Part shown: in pieces, positions 51,937-60,714 of the stretch | How the letters are laid out: the number at the start of each line of letters is the position of its first letter | Position numbering within the stretch: the stretch's first letter is position 1 | Assembly (NCBI RefSeq): GCF_900107435.1 | Contig: NZ_FNPZ01000006.1 | Span: 62,001-126,000, forward strand | DNA from: Herbiconiux ginsengi | Lineage (GTDB): Bacteria > Actinomycetota > Actinomycetes > Actinomycetales > Microbacteriaceae | DNA length: 64,000 nt | Reading direction: 5' to 3' | Position numbers and translations under genes: made by a program | Notes under the pieces: model-generated | What the model saw: the letters and a program-made list of their open reading frames with translations, nothing else | What the model was told of the DNA's origin: nothing | Databases searched by the model: none

Positions 51937-54174
51937 GTGCCGACTTTCGAACAGACCCCCAGCCAGCCCGTCGCTGTGAAGAGCATCTACATCACCTCCG
52001 TCGAGGGGCATTCCGGCAAATCCACGATCGCGCTCGGCGTGCTCGACACGCTGAGGCGCTCGCTCCGTCGGGTGGGCGTGTTCCGCCCCGTCGCCCGCTC
52101 GGTGACCGCGCGCGACTACGTGCTCGAGATGCTGCTCGCCCACAACGGCGGCGACCTCGACTACGAGCAGTCCATCGGCGTCACCTACGACGACGTGCAC
52201 GACGATCCGGATGCCGCCCTCTCGCGCATCGTCGAACGCTACAAGGCGGTCGAACGGGAGTGCGACGCGGTCGTCATCCTCGGGTCGGACTACACGGATG
52301 TCGGCAGCCCCACCGAGCTCTCCTTCAACGCCCGCATCGCGGCGAACCTCGGCGCACCCGTGCTGCTCGTGCTCGGCGGCCGCAAGGAGCAGGGAGCGGA
52401 TGAGCTGCTCGGCAACTCCGAGCCGCGCTCGGCCGACGAGATGCGCCAGATCACCGAGATCGCCCTGGTGGAGCTGCGCAACGCGCACGCGACCCTGGTG
52501 GGCATCGTCTCGAACCGCTCCGATCCCGGGCATCTCGAGAAGATCCGCGACGCGATCGGCCGGGCGGCCCGGGAGGCCGTCGACGAGCTCGCCAGTTCGG
52601 CACAGGCGGGCCCGCCGCCGAGCGACGCGACCGCGCCCCTCCCCACCCAGCCGCGCCGGGTGCCGGTCTGGGCCATCCCGGAAGACCGGGTGCTCGTGGC
52701 CCCGAGCATGGCGGGCATCCTGGAGTCGATCGACGGCACCATGATCATGGGCGACCGGCGCCTGCTCGCCCGCGAGGCGCTCGGCGTCGTGGTGGCCGCG
52801 ATGTCGATGCGCAACGTGCTGCCGCGCCTCACCGAGGGCGCCGTGGTGGTGATCCCGGGCGACCGGGCCGAGGTGCTGCTCGCGGTGCTCATGGCCAACG
52901 CCTCCGGAACGTTCCCCTCGCTCGCCGGCATCGTGTTGAACGGCGGCTTCGAGCTGCCCGAGCCGGTGGAGCGACTCGTGGCGGGCCTGGACCCCGCCAT
53001 CCCGATCGTCACCACTCCGCTCGGCACCTACGAGACGGCCGTGCGCATCACCGCGACGCGGGGCCGGCTCGCCGCCGACTCGCAGGTGAAGTACGACAAC
53101 GCCCTGGCCCTGTTCGAGCAGTACGTCGACGGCAAGCAGCTGCTCGATCTGCTGAACGTGAGCAAGTCGGATGTCGTGACCCCGCTGATGTTCGAATACG
53201 GTCTGCTCGATCGTGCACGCCGCGCCGACCGCCACATCGTGCTGCCCGAGGGCGGCGACGACCGCATCCTGCGGGCAGCGAGCACCGTTCTGAAGCGCGG
53301 CGTGGCCCGTCTCACCATCCTGGGCGAAGAGGCGGAGGTGCGCGGCCGGGCCACCGACTTGGGCCTCGACCTCGACGGTGCCGCGGTGGTCAGTCCCTTC
53401 GACGAGGAACTGAGGCCCCGCTTCGCGGAGGAGTACCGGAAGCTCCGCGCGCACAAGGGCATCACCTACGACATGGCCTTCGACACCGTCGCCGACGTCT
53501 CCTACTTCGGCACGATGATGGTGCAGCTGGGCCTGGCCGACGGCATGGTCTCGGGAGCTGCGCACACCACGGCGCACACCATCCGCCCGGCGTTCGAGAT
53601 CATCAAGACCCGGCCCGGCGTATCCGTCGTCTCCAGCGTCTTCCTGATGGCGCTCGCCGACCGGGTGCTGGTCTACGGCGACTGCGCGGTGGTGCCCGAT
53701 CCCACCAGCGAGCAGCTCGCCGACATCGCGGTGTCGTCGTCGGAGACCGCCTTGCAGTTCGGCATCGAGCCGCGGGTGGCGATGCTGTCGTACTCCACCG
53801 GGTCGTCGGGCACGGGCGCCGACGTCGAGAAGGTGCGGCTCGCCACGGCCCTCGTGCACGAGAAGTGTCCCGAGCTGCTGGTGGAGGGGCCGATCCAGTA
53901 CGACGCGGCGGCGGATCTGGTGGTGGCGGCCGCGAAGATGCCCGGCTCCCAGGTGGCAGGTCGTGCCACAGTGTTCATCTTTCCGGACTTGAACACGGGC
54001 AACAACACCTACAAGGCTGTTCAGCGGAGCGCTGGAGCCGTGGCCATCGGGCCCGTGCTGCAGGGTCTCAACAAGCCCATCAACGACCTTTCCCGAGGAG
54101 CGCTCGTGCAGGACATCGTGAACACCATCGCCATCACGGCGATCCAGGCGGCGACGGACGGGGTGGAGTCGTGA
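51937..54174 (+). CDS. pta: phosphate acetyltransferase, long form
   Basis: A 745-residue long-form Pta. Residues 1-230 form a P-loop NTPase/CobB-like part (SVEGHSGKSTIALGVLD), 250-370 the DRTGG regulatory domain, and 400-745 the PTA_PTB catalytic domain (HIVLPEGGDDRILRAA, GMVSGAAHTTAHTIRPAFEI, FPDLNTGNNTYKAVQR). It interconverts acetyl phosphate and acetyl-CoA. TAGGAT (51904-51909) is a likely -10, and GTG 51937 has AGAGGA upstream. The stop overlaps the ackA GTG by four bases. Confidence 0.96.
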   Translation: MPTFEQTPSQPVAVKSIYITSVEGHSGKSTIALGVLDTLRRSLRRVGVFRPVARSVTARDYVLEMLLAHNGGDLDYEQSIGVTYDDVHDDPDAALSRIVERYKAVERECDAVVILGSDYTDVGSPTELSFNARIAANLGAPVLLVLGGRKEQGADELLGNSEPRSADEMRQITEIALVELRNAHATLVGIVSNRSDPGHLEKIRDAIGRAAREAVDELASSAQAGPPPSDATAPLPTQPRRVPVWAIPEDRVLVAPSMAGILESIDGTMIMGDRRLLAREALGVVVAAMSMRNVLPRLTEGAVVVIPGDRAEVLLAVLMANASGTFPSLAGIVLNGGFELPEPVERLVAGLDPAIPIVTTPLGTYETAVRITATRGRLAADSQVKYDNALALFEQYVDGKQLLDLLNVSKSDVVTPLMFEYGLLDRARRADRHIVLPEGGDDRILRAASTVLKRGVARLTILGEEAEVRGRATDLGLDLDGAAVVSPFDEELRPRFAEEYRKLRAHKGITYDMAFDTVADVSYFGTMMVQLGLADGMVSGAAHTTAHTIRPAFEIIKTRPGVSVVSSVFLMALADRVLVYGDCAVVPDPTSEQLADIAVSSSETALQFGIEPRVAMLSYSTGSSGTGADVEKVRLATALVHEKCPELLVEGPIQYDAAADLVVAAAKMPGSQVAGRATVFIFPDLNTGNNTYKAVQRSAGAVAIGPVLQGLNKPINDLSRGALVQDIVNTIAITAIQAATDGVES

Positions 54175-55361
54175 GCACGATCCTCGTCGTCAACAGCGGC
54201 TCCTCCTCGTTCAAGTACCAGCTGATCGAGGTCGAATCGGAGAAGGTGCTGGCGTCGGGTCTGGTCGAGCGGATCGGCGAGGAGTCAGGGCACAGCCGCC
54301 ACACCACGCAGGTGGGGCTGTGGGAACGGGAGGTGCCGATTCCCGACCACGCGGCGGGGTTCGGGGTGATGCTCGAAGCGTTCCAGGAGCACGGGCCGAG
54401 TCTCGACGCGAATCCGCTCGCCGCGGTCGGGCACCGCGTGGTGCACGGCGGCAAGAGGTTCCACGAGGCGACCGTCATCACCGATCTGGTGAAGATCAAC
54501 ATCGAAGACCTCGAGGAGCTCGCTCCTCTCCACAATCCCGCGAACTTGCAGGGGATCGAGGCGGCGCAGGAGGCGTTCCCCGATGTGCCGCAGGTGGCGG
54601 TGTTCGACACGGCGTTCCACCAGACGCTGCCGCCCGCTGCCTACACCTACGCGATCGACGCGACGCTGGCCGACAAGCAGCGCATCCGTCGGTATGGATT
54701 CCACGGCACCTCGCACAAGTACGTGTCGGGTGCGGCGGCCGAGTTTCTCGGGCGGCCGCTCGAGGAGCTGAAGCTGATCGTGCTGCACCTCGGCAACGGG
54801 GCGTCGGTCTGCGCGGTCGACGGCGGGATGTCGGTCGAGACCTCGATGGGCATGACGCCGCTCGAGGGCCTCGTGATGGGCACGCGATCGGGCGACATCG
54901 ACCCGGCCGTGCTCTTCCACCTGAACCGCAAGACGGGCATGGGATTCGCCGAGCTCGACGAGCTGCTCAACCGCAAGAGCGGCTTGCTCGGCCTCTCGGG
55001 GCACGGCGACATGCGCGACGTGCAGAAGGCGGCGGCCGCGGGGGATGCTGCGGCGGCTTTGGCGCTCGAGGTGTACCTGCACCGCATCCGGGGCTACGTC
55101 GGCAACTACTACGCGCAGCTCGGGCACCTCGACGCGATCGTGTTCACCGCCGGAGTGGGCGAGAACGGGCCGGCGGTGCGGGCGGGGGCGCTCGCGGGGC
55201 TCTCCGAGCTGGGCATCTCGGTCGACCCGGTGCTGAACGAGGTGGAGTCGCGTTCGCCGCGGTACATCTCACCTGCCACGTCGCCCGTTGCGGTGCTCGT
55301 GGTGCCCACCAACGAGGAGCTGGAGATCGCCCGGCAGTCGCTCGCGGCCGTGTCTGGCTAG
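54171..55361 (+). CDS. ackA: acetate kinase
   Basis: A 396-residue ASKHA-fold kinase. It makes ATP and acetate from acetyl phosphate. Motifs: VVNSGSSSFKYQLIE at the start, HRVVHGG, the catalytic FDTAFHQTLPP, RRYGFHGTSHKYV, LHLGNGAS and FTAGVGENGP. GTG 54171 overlaps the pta stop (GTGA). Together with phosphoketolase at 45.5 kb it can yield one ATP per acetyl phosphate. The operon ends at a very strong terminator. Confidence 0.97.
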   Translation: MSTILVVNSGSSSFKYQLIEVESEKVLASGLVERIGEESGHSRHTTQVGLWEREVPIPDHAAGFGVMLEAFQEHGPSLDANPLAAVGHRVVHGGKRFHEATVITDLVKINIEDLEELAPLHNPANLQGIEAAQEAFPDVPQVAVFDTAFHQTLPPAAYTYAIDATLADKQRIRRYGFHGTSHKYVSGAAAEFLGRPLEELKLIVLHLGNGASVCAVDGGMSVETSMGMTPLEGLVMGTRSGDIDPAVLFHLNRKTGMGFAELDELLNRKSGLLGLSGHGDMRDVQKAAAAGDAAAALALEVYLHRIRGYVGNYYAQLGHLDAIVFTAGVGENGPAVRAGALAGLSELGISVDPVLNEVESRSPRYISPATSPVAVLVVPTNEELEIARQSLAAVSG

Positions 55362-55365
55362 TTTT

Positions 55366-55421
55366 TGTCCAAATAGCGAGGACCGACCGCGTATAGGGGA
55401 TCGGTCCTCGCTATTTGGACA
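55366..55421. terminator. perfect bidirectional terminator
   Basis: Arms of 21 bases (55366-55386 and 55401-55421) pair perfectly around a 14-base loop. T runs flank both sides (GTTTTT before, ATTTTC after), so it terminates ackA and the opposing TetR-GNAT gene. Confidence 0.9.
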
Positions 55422-55429
55422 TTTTCTGG

Positions 55430-56509
55430 TCAGAGATCCGGTATGAGGCGCTTGCCGAAGCTCACGGCGGCGTCGCGGGTGTAGCCGATCGCGCGGTAGA
55501 ACTCCATCACGGGCTCGTTGCCCTCGCGGACCTGCAGGTTCACCTTCGGGCAGCCGAGCGCCTCGAGCCTCTGCTCGACCTCGGCCATGAGAGCGCGGCC
55601 GAGTCCGCGTCCCTGCATGTCCGGGTCGACCGCGAGGTAGTTGACCCAGCCGCGGTGCCCGTCGTAGCCGGCCATCGCGGTGCCGACGAGGGTGCCGCTC
55701 TCGGCCACCAGGAACAGCTCGGGCTGGGTGGTGAGCTTGCGGGCGATGTCTTTACGCGGATCGTTCCAGGGGCGGGTCAGGCCGCACGCATCCCAGAGGG
55801 CGACGACCGCCTCGGTGTCGGAGGCGCGGAAGGGGCGGATGCGAAGGCCGGCTTCGGCCGGTGACACGAACGTCGGTGCGTCGCCCGTGGTTGCGGTGTC
55901 GCTGTCGGTGTCGCCGTGGCCGTGGCTGCCGAGCATCCGGTCGATCGCGTCGGTCATCATCCGCCGCTGCGCCGCGGGGGAGTAGGTCTCGGGGTCGAGG
56001 GTGCTGAGTGTGTTCGCGCCGTCGGCGAGCGAGATGAGCGCGAGCGCCTCGCGGCCGGCCCGGTCGGCGGACCACGCCGGGCGGCAGGCCTGCACGAGCC
56101 GGGTGACCCGCGCGATCAACCGGCGGTTGCCGGTGACGTGGCGCTCGGCGAGGGTGGGGTCGGCGAGCGCTGCGGCGAGGTAGCTGACCCACACGCGAGC
56201 TTCGTCGACGCTCACCTCGTCGAGCGACATCGCGTCGAGCATCACCGCTCGCAACGCCCTTTCTGGTGCGTCGGTCGTCGCCTCGGCGGCGTCGAGTTGC
56301 TCGCCGGTGCGGCTGTGCAGCAGGTCGCGGGCATGCAGCAGCAAGGCCTCTTTGGTGGGGAAGGCGTGCATGACGAGGCCTGTGGTGCATCCGGCGCGTT
56401 CGGCGACGGCACGGATCGTGAGACCCGGGAGTCCGCGCTCGGTGAGCACCGACCAGGTGGCTTCCGACAGCCGCTGCTGCTGGTCGGCGAGGTTGCGTGG
56501 GCGGCTCAT
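55430..56509 (-). CDS. TetR regulator fused to a GNAT acetyltransferase
   Basis: A 359-residue protein. Residues 1-200 are a TetR repressor: HTH GLPGLTIRAVAERAGCTTGL, then MHAFPTKEALLLHA, and a helical ligand domain. A His/Asp/Thr-rich linker (about 195-215) leads to a complete GNAT domain with AEAGLRIRPFRASDTEAVVALW, VNYLAVDPDMQGRGLGRALM and NLQVREGNEPVMEFYRAIGY, close to the YpeA type. The frame is uninterrupted. GGAGAAGG precedes the ATG. It is divergent from a second GNAT gene, with a palindrome between them that it probably binds. The fusion couples sensing and modification in one chain. Confidence 0.9.
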   Translation of the reverse strand: MSRPRNLADQQQRLSEATWSVLTERGLPGLTIRAVAERAGCTTGLVMHAFPTKEALLLHARDLLHSRTGEQLDAAEATTDAPERALRAVMLDAMSLDEVSVDEARVWVSYLAAALADPTLAERHVTGNRRLIARVTRLVQACRPAWSADRAGREALALISLADGANTLSTLDPETYSPAAQRRMMTDAIDRMLGSHGHGDTDSDTATTGDAPTFVSPAEAGLRIRPFRASDTEAVVALWDACGLTRPWNDPRKDIARKLTTQPELFLVAESGTLVGTAMAGYDGHRGWVNYLAVDPDMQGRGLGRALMAEVEQRLEALGCPKVNLQVREGNEPVMEFYRAIGYTRDAAVSFGKRLIPDL

Positions 56510-56556
56510 CCTTCTCCTGCTCCGTGATGCGCGTGGGTGGTTTGCATCGTTAGCAT

Positions 56557-56581
56557 AACAAGCGTTACGGTAATGCGTGTT
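56557..56581. promoter_or_regulatory. TetR-type operator between divergent GNAT genes
   Basis: AACAAGCGTTA, CGG, TAATGCGTGTT forms a 25-bp palindrome with nine of eleven matching pairs. It lies 48 bases from the TetR-GNAT start and 18 from the GNAT start, so it can repress both. Confidence 0.6.
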
Positions 56582-56598
56582 ACGACGAGAGGATCACC

Positions 56599-57063
56599 GT
56601 GCCCGTTGCCTTCACGATCGCCCGCGAGCCGTTCGACGGCGCCGACTCGGCGGCCCTCCGCCAGGCGCAGCGCGACGAACTCGACGCCCGTTACGGTCGT
56701 GACGACCACGAGCCCGGTGACCCGCCGACGGCCGACTCGGTGCCGGTCTTCCTTGTGGCCCGGTCACCCGAAGGGGCGGCGATCGGATGCGGGGGGCTCC
56801 GCCCGCTGACCGGTGGCGGGGCCGAGATCAAGCGGATGTACGTGGCACCCGAAGCGCGCGGCACCGGGGTGTCGACCGCGATCCTCCGTGCCATCGAAGA
56901 CGAGGCGCGGGCCTTGGGGGTGGCTTGCCTCCTGCTCGAGACGGGCACGGAGCAGCCCGACGCGATCCGCTTCTACGAGCGCGAGGGGTACGCCCGCATC
57001 CCGAACTTCGGTCCCTACGCCGACTCCGACATCTCGGTCTGCTACGCGCGAAACCTGGACTAG
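56599..57063 (+). CDS. GNAT acetyltransferase
   Basis: A 154-residue GNAT with a complete acyl-CoA site: AEIKRMYVAPEARGTGVSTA (Arg-Gly-Thr-Gly-Val loop), ACLLLETGTEQPDAIRFYER and GYARIPNFGPY, a typical small-molecule or amine acetyltransferase tail. GTG 56599 has GAGAGGAT upstream. It is divergent from the TetR-GNAT fusion and probably repressed by it. The substrate is unknown. Confidence 0.92.
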   Translation: MPVAFTIAREPFDGADSAALRQAQRDELDARYGRDDHEPGDPPTADSVPVFLVARSPEGAAIGCGGLRPLTGGGAEIKRMYVAPEARGTGVSTAILRAIEDEARALGVACLLLETGTEQPDAIRFYEREGYARIPNFGPYADSDISVCYARNLD

Positions 57064-57107
57064 TTCTTCCGGGCCCGACTGTCGGTGGCCGAAGGTAGTC
57101 TTACTGG

Positions 57108-60101
57108 GTGGTCACCGCCCTGTATCGCCGTTACCGGCCAGAGAACTTCGCCGAGATGATCGGTCAGTCGCAGGTGACCGATCCGTTGATGACGGCACTG
57201 CGCACGAACCGGGTCAATCACGCCTATCTGTTCAGCGGTCCGCGCGGCTGTGGCAAGACCACCTCGGCGCGCATCCTGGCCCGCTGCCTGAACTGCGCCG
57301 AGGGCCCCACCGACAAGCCGTGCGGTGTCTGCCCGAGCTGTGTCGAGCTCAGCCGAGACGGCATGGGTTCGCTCGACGTGGTCGAGATCGACGCCGCCAG
57401 CCACGGTGGTGTGGATGACGCGCGCGACCTGCGCGAGCGGGCCATCTTCGCCCCGGCGCGCGATCGCTACAAGATCTTCATCATCGACGAGGCGCACATG
57501 GTGACCTCGGGCGGTTTCAACGCGTTGCTCAAGATCGTCGAAGAGCCGCCGGAGCACATCAAGTTCATCTTCGCCACGACCGAGCCCGACAAGGTGATCG
57601 GCACGATCCGGTCACGCACGCACCACTATCCGTTCCGCCTCATCCCGCCGGCACAGCTGCTCGAGTATGTGCAGCAGCTCTGCGAGACCGAGGGCGTCGA
57701 GGTGGCGCCGGGCGTGCTGCCGCTCGTGGTGCGGGCCGGCGGTGGCTCCGCGCGCGACACCCTGTCGCTGCTCGACCAGCTGATCGCGGGCTCCGAGAAC
57801 AACCGGGTCGAATACGAGCGGGCCGTCGCACTGCTCGGCTACACGCACGGGGCCCTGCTCTCCGAGGTCATCGACGCGATCGGCGCCCACGACGGCGCCG
57901 CGGCGTTCGATGCGGTCGACCGCGTCATCCAGACCGGGCAAGACCCGCGGCGCTTCGTCGAAGACCTGCTGGAGCGCCTGCGCGACATCATCATCGTCTC
58001 GGCCACGCGGGAGTCGGCGTCGTCGGTGCTGCGCGGGGTGCCGGCCGAGGAGATCGAAGGGATGCGCCGCCAGGCCGCCATGTTCGGTCACGCCGAGCTG
58101 TCCCGCGTCGCCGACATCGTGAACGATGCGCTCACCGAGATGACGGGGGCGACCTCGCCGCGACTGCACCTCGAGCTGATGATCGCGCGCACGCTCGTGC
58201 CCGCGTCCGACGACACGGAGCGCGGCGCGCTCGTGCGCGTCGAGCGACTCGAGCGGCGCATCGGCGTCGACGGGCCGGATGCCGGTGCTGCGGTTGCGAG
58301 TGGCTCGTCTGCGGGCGCCGAGGCGCGCTCGTCGGTCACGAGTGCCGGGCCGGCCGGTTCTGCCTCTGCGGCGACCTCGTGGGAGGGTGCCGAGACGCGC
58401 GCCGCGGGGTCGAGTGCTGCACCGTCGGGTGGTGGGGCGCCGGTGGCGTCGTCGCGGCCCGGATCGTCCGCGACCGATGCGGCACGTCCGGGGTCGACGG
58501 GTACGGCGTCTTCCGGTTCGGCGGCATCCGCACAGCCCTCCTCGGCTTCGGCTGCCCCCGCGCCGAACGCGCCGGTGTCGACCGGATCGGCCGTCGAGGC
58601 ACCTGCCGGCCCAGGCGCTGGGCCCGGCGTCGCCCACTCCGCCGGGGCGGGCGGCTCGTCGTCTTCCGCCGCGCCCCCCATCGCGAGCACACCGGTGCAG
58701 GCCGCGGCCGGCGAGGTGTCGTTGCAGCAGCTGAAGGATTCGTGGCCCGAGATCCTCGAGGCCGTGCAGAAGGCCAAGCGAACGGCCTGGCTCGTGGTCT
58801 ACACCGCTCAGGTGCGGGCACTCGACGGCGATGTGCTCACGCTGGCGTTCCCGAGCGAGAACGACGTGGCGAGCTTCAAGGAGCGCTCGGCGCCCGGCCA
58901 GGGCGTGAGCGAATACCTGCGGCAGGCCATCGTCGACGTTCTCGGCCTGCGTGTGAAGTACATCGCGCGCGTCGACTCGTCGCTCCGCCCCGAGGCGACG
59001 GCATCGGATGACGCCGCTTCGTCCGGTGGTCCGGATGCGCCCCCGGATTCCGAGCCCGTGTCGACGGCTCCGGCGTCTCTTCCGTCTGAGGCGGCTCCCG
59101 AGAGCGCGAGCACCCAGGGCTCGGCTTCTTCGCCGAAAGCGACCTCTCCCTCTGCGGGCGCGAGCTCCGATGGCTGGGCCCCTTCCGCTCCGTCGGCCGA
59201 AGCGTCCCCGGCTCCCACCTGGTCGACTCCCGGCGTCTCCAACCCTGGGTCGTCGGTGGCCGCGCCCTCGTCAGCTGCCGAATCCTCGGCCGCGCCCTCC
59301 TCCGCATCCGCCGACGCCTCCTCCGCGCCCGTGCCCTCCTCCCCGTCCGCCGACGCCTCCTCCGCGACCGCCACATCCTCGACCGGTCGCTCCGTGGCGG
59401 CCGACGCCACTGCAGCCGCACCGGGAGCGCCCACTGCGAAGGCAGCCCCCGCCAGGGCCGCGACTGCGGCACGATCGCAGAGCGGTGCGGCTCCGGCGCC
59501 CACCACCTCGTGGGATGTCGTGGCCATCCCCACCTCGTCCGACGAAGAGCCCCCGCCCTTCGATGAACCTCTGCCGAGCGACGAGCCCGACCTCCCGCCC
59601 GACCGTGCCGAGTACGGTGCGGCCGGCTCGGTGACGGCGCCCGGAGGCCATACCTCAGCGCCGACATCCGCGCCCGCCCGCACTCCGGCGACCTCGACCG
59701 GCACCGCTACGGGTTCGGACGGCCGAGACGCGTCTTCGACTGCGGGCACCGACCGCGCCGTTTCCGCGACTGCGGGCACCGGCGCATCCGGCTCCGTGGC
59801 ATCCGGCCCCTCCGCGGGCAACGGCAACGGCCCGCAGGGAGCTCGGCCGTCCGAGCGCGCGGCGCGCCCCTCCGGCGCTCCCGACCCGGCGGCCCGCCCC
59901 GGCGCTCTCCGCTTCGAGGCCGCGCCCGACCCCGCCGCCGATGCTGCGCCCGCGGCTCCGGCGTCGTCCGCCCGGCCCGCTCCCGCATCCGCCCCGGCCG
60001 CCACGGCGGGTGGCCGCGCCCGCTACGGCGAAGCAGTCGTGCGCGAGATCCTCGGCGCCAACTTCATCGAAGAACAGCCCCTTCCGGGCAGAGAAGGCTG
60101 A
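57108..60101 (+). CDS. dnaX: DNA polymerase III subunits gamma and tau
   Basis: A 997-residue clamp-loader ATPase, much longer than the usual 600-700. Residues 1-365 are the conserved core: Walker [12 protein letters not shown] (about 44), zinc site CLNC...CGVCPSC, Walker B IDEAHM (about 127) and sensor ATTEPDKV. A Ser/Ala/Gly/Pro linker (about 395-540), a conserved tau-type region [21 protein letters not shown] (in part, about 540-630) and a second long Ala/Ser/Pro/Thr linker (640-960) follow; the end [14 protein letters not shown] binds polymerase. GTG 57108 lies six bases after TAGTCT (57096-57101), so it is probably leaderless. recR follows 11 bases later. Confidence 0.96.
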   Translation: MVTALYRRYRPENFAEMIGQSQVTDPLMTALRTNRVNHAYLFSGPRGCGKTTSARILARCLNCAEGPTDKPCGVCPSCVELSRDGMGSLDVVEIDAASHGGVDDARDLRERAIFAPARDRYKIFIIDEAHMVTSGGFNALLKIVEEPPEHIKFIFATTEPDKVIGTIRSRTHHYPFRLIPPAQLLEYVQQLCETEGVEVAPGVLPLVVRAGGGSARDTLSLLDQLIAGSENNRVEYERAVALLGYTHGALLSEVIDAIGAHDGAAAFDAVDRVIQTGQDPRRFVEDLLERLRDIIIVSATRESASSVLRGVPAEEIEGMRRQAAMFGHAELSRVADIVNDALTEMTGATSPRLHLELMIARTLVPASDDTERGALVRVERLERRIGVDGPDAGAAVASGSSAGAEARSSVTSAGPAGSASAATSWEGAETRAAGSSAAPSGGGAPVASSRPGSSATDAARPGSTGTASSGSAASAQPSSASAAPAPNAPVSTGSAVEAPAGPGAGPGVAHSAGAGGSSSSAAPPIASTPVQAAAGEVSLQQLKDSWPEILEAVQKAKRTAWLVVYTAQVRALDGDVLTLAFPSENDVASFKERSAPGQGVSEYLRQAIVDVLGLRVKYIARVDSSLRPEATASDDAASSGGPDAPPDSEPVSTAPASLPSEAAPESASTQGSASSPKATSPSAGASSDGWAPSAPSAEASPAPTWSTPGVSNPGSSVAAPSSAAESSAAPSSASADASSAPVPSSPSADASSATATSSTGRSVAADATAAAPGAPTAKAAPARAATAARSQSGAAPAPTTSWDVVAIPTSSDEEPPPFDEPLPSDEPDLPPDRAEYGAAGSVTAPGGHTSAPTSAPARTPATSTGTATGSDGRDASSTAGTDRAVSATAGTGASGSVASGPSAGNGNGPQGARPSERAARPSGAPDPAARPGALRFEAAPDPAADAAPAAPASSARPAPASAPAATAGGRARYGEAVVREILGANFIEEQPLPGREG

Positions 60102-60112
60102 CGGCCACCCGC

Positions 60113-60712
60113 ATGTACGAAGGAATCGTTCAGGAACTCATCGACGAACTCGGTCGCCTCCCCGGCATCGGCCCGAAGTCGGCGCAGCGCATCGCGTTCC
60201 ACATCGTGCAGACCGAGTCGTTCGACGTGTCGCGACTGGCCGAGATCCTCACCGACGTGCGCGAGAAGGTGCATTTCTGCACCGTCTGCGGAAACGTCTC
60301 CGAACAGGAGACCTGCTCGATCTGCCGCGACCCGCGCCGGTCGCAGAACCTCATCTGCGTCGTCGAAGAGGCCAAAGACGTCGTGGCCATCGAGCGCACC
60401 CGCGAATTCCGCGGTCTCTACCACGTGCTCGGCGGTGCGATCAGCCCGATCGACGGCATCGGTCCCGACAACCTCCGCATCCGCGAGCTCATGCTGCGCC
60501 TCGCCGACGGCACGGTCACCGAGGTGATCATCGCCACCGACCCGAACCTCGAGGGCGAAGCCACCGCCACCTACCTCTCCCGCCTGCTCACCACGCTCGA
60601 GATCCGGGTCACCCGCCTCGCGTCAGGGCTCCCGGTGGGCGGCGACCTCGAATACGCCGATGAGGTCACCCTCGGCCGCGCCTTCGAAGGGCGCCGGCTC
60701 GTCGAGAGCTGA
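60113..60712 (+). CDS. recR: recombination mediator RecR
   Basis: A 199-residue RecR of standard size. HhH motif [20 protein letters not shown]4 zinc finger [16 protein letters not shown], Toprim domain from [13 protein letters not shown] to [17 protein letters not shown], and Walker-like tail. It loads RecA in the RecFOR pathway. It lies 11 bases after dnaX, as in most bacteria, and is followed two bases later by the polymerase gene, so all three are probably co-transcribed. Confidence 0.97.
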   Translation: MYEGIVQELIDELGRLPGIGPKSAQRIAFHIVQTESFDVSRLAEILTDVREKVHFCTVCGNVSEQETCSICRDPRRSQNLICVVEEAKDVVAIERTREFRGLYHVLGGAISPIDGIGPDNLRIRELMLRLADGTVTEVIIATDPNLEGEATATYLSRLLTTLEIRVTRLASGLPVGGDLEYADEVTLGRAFEGRRLVES

Positions 60713-60714
60713 GC

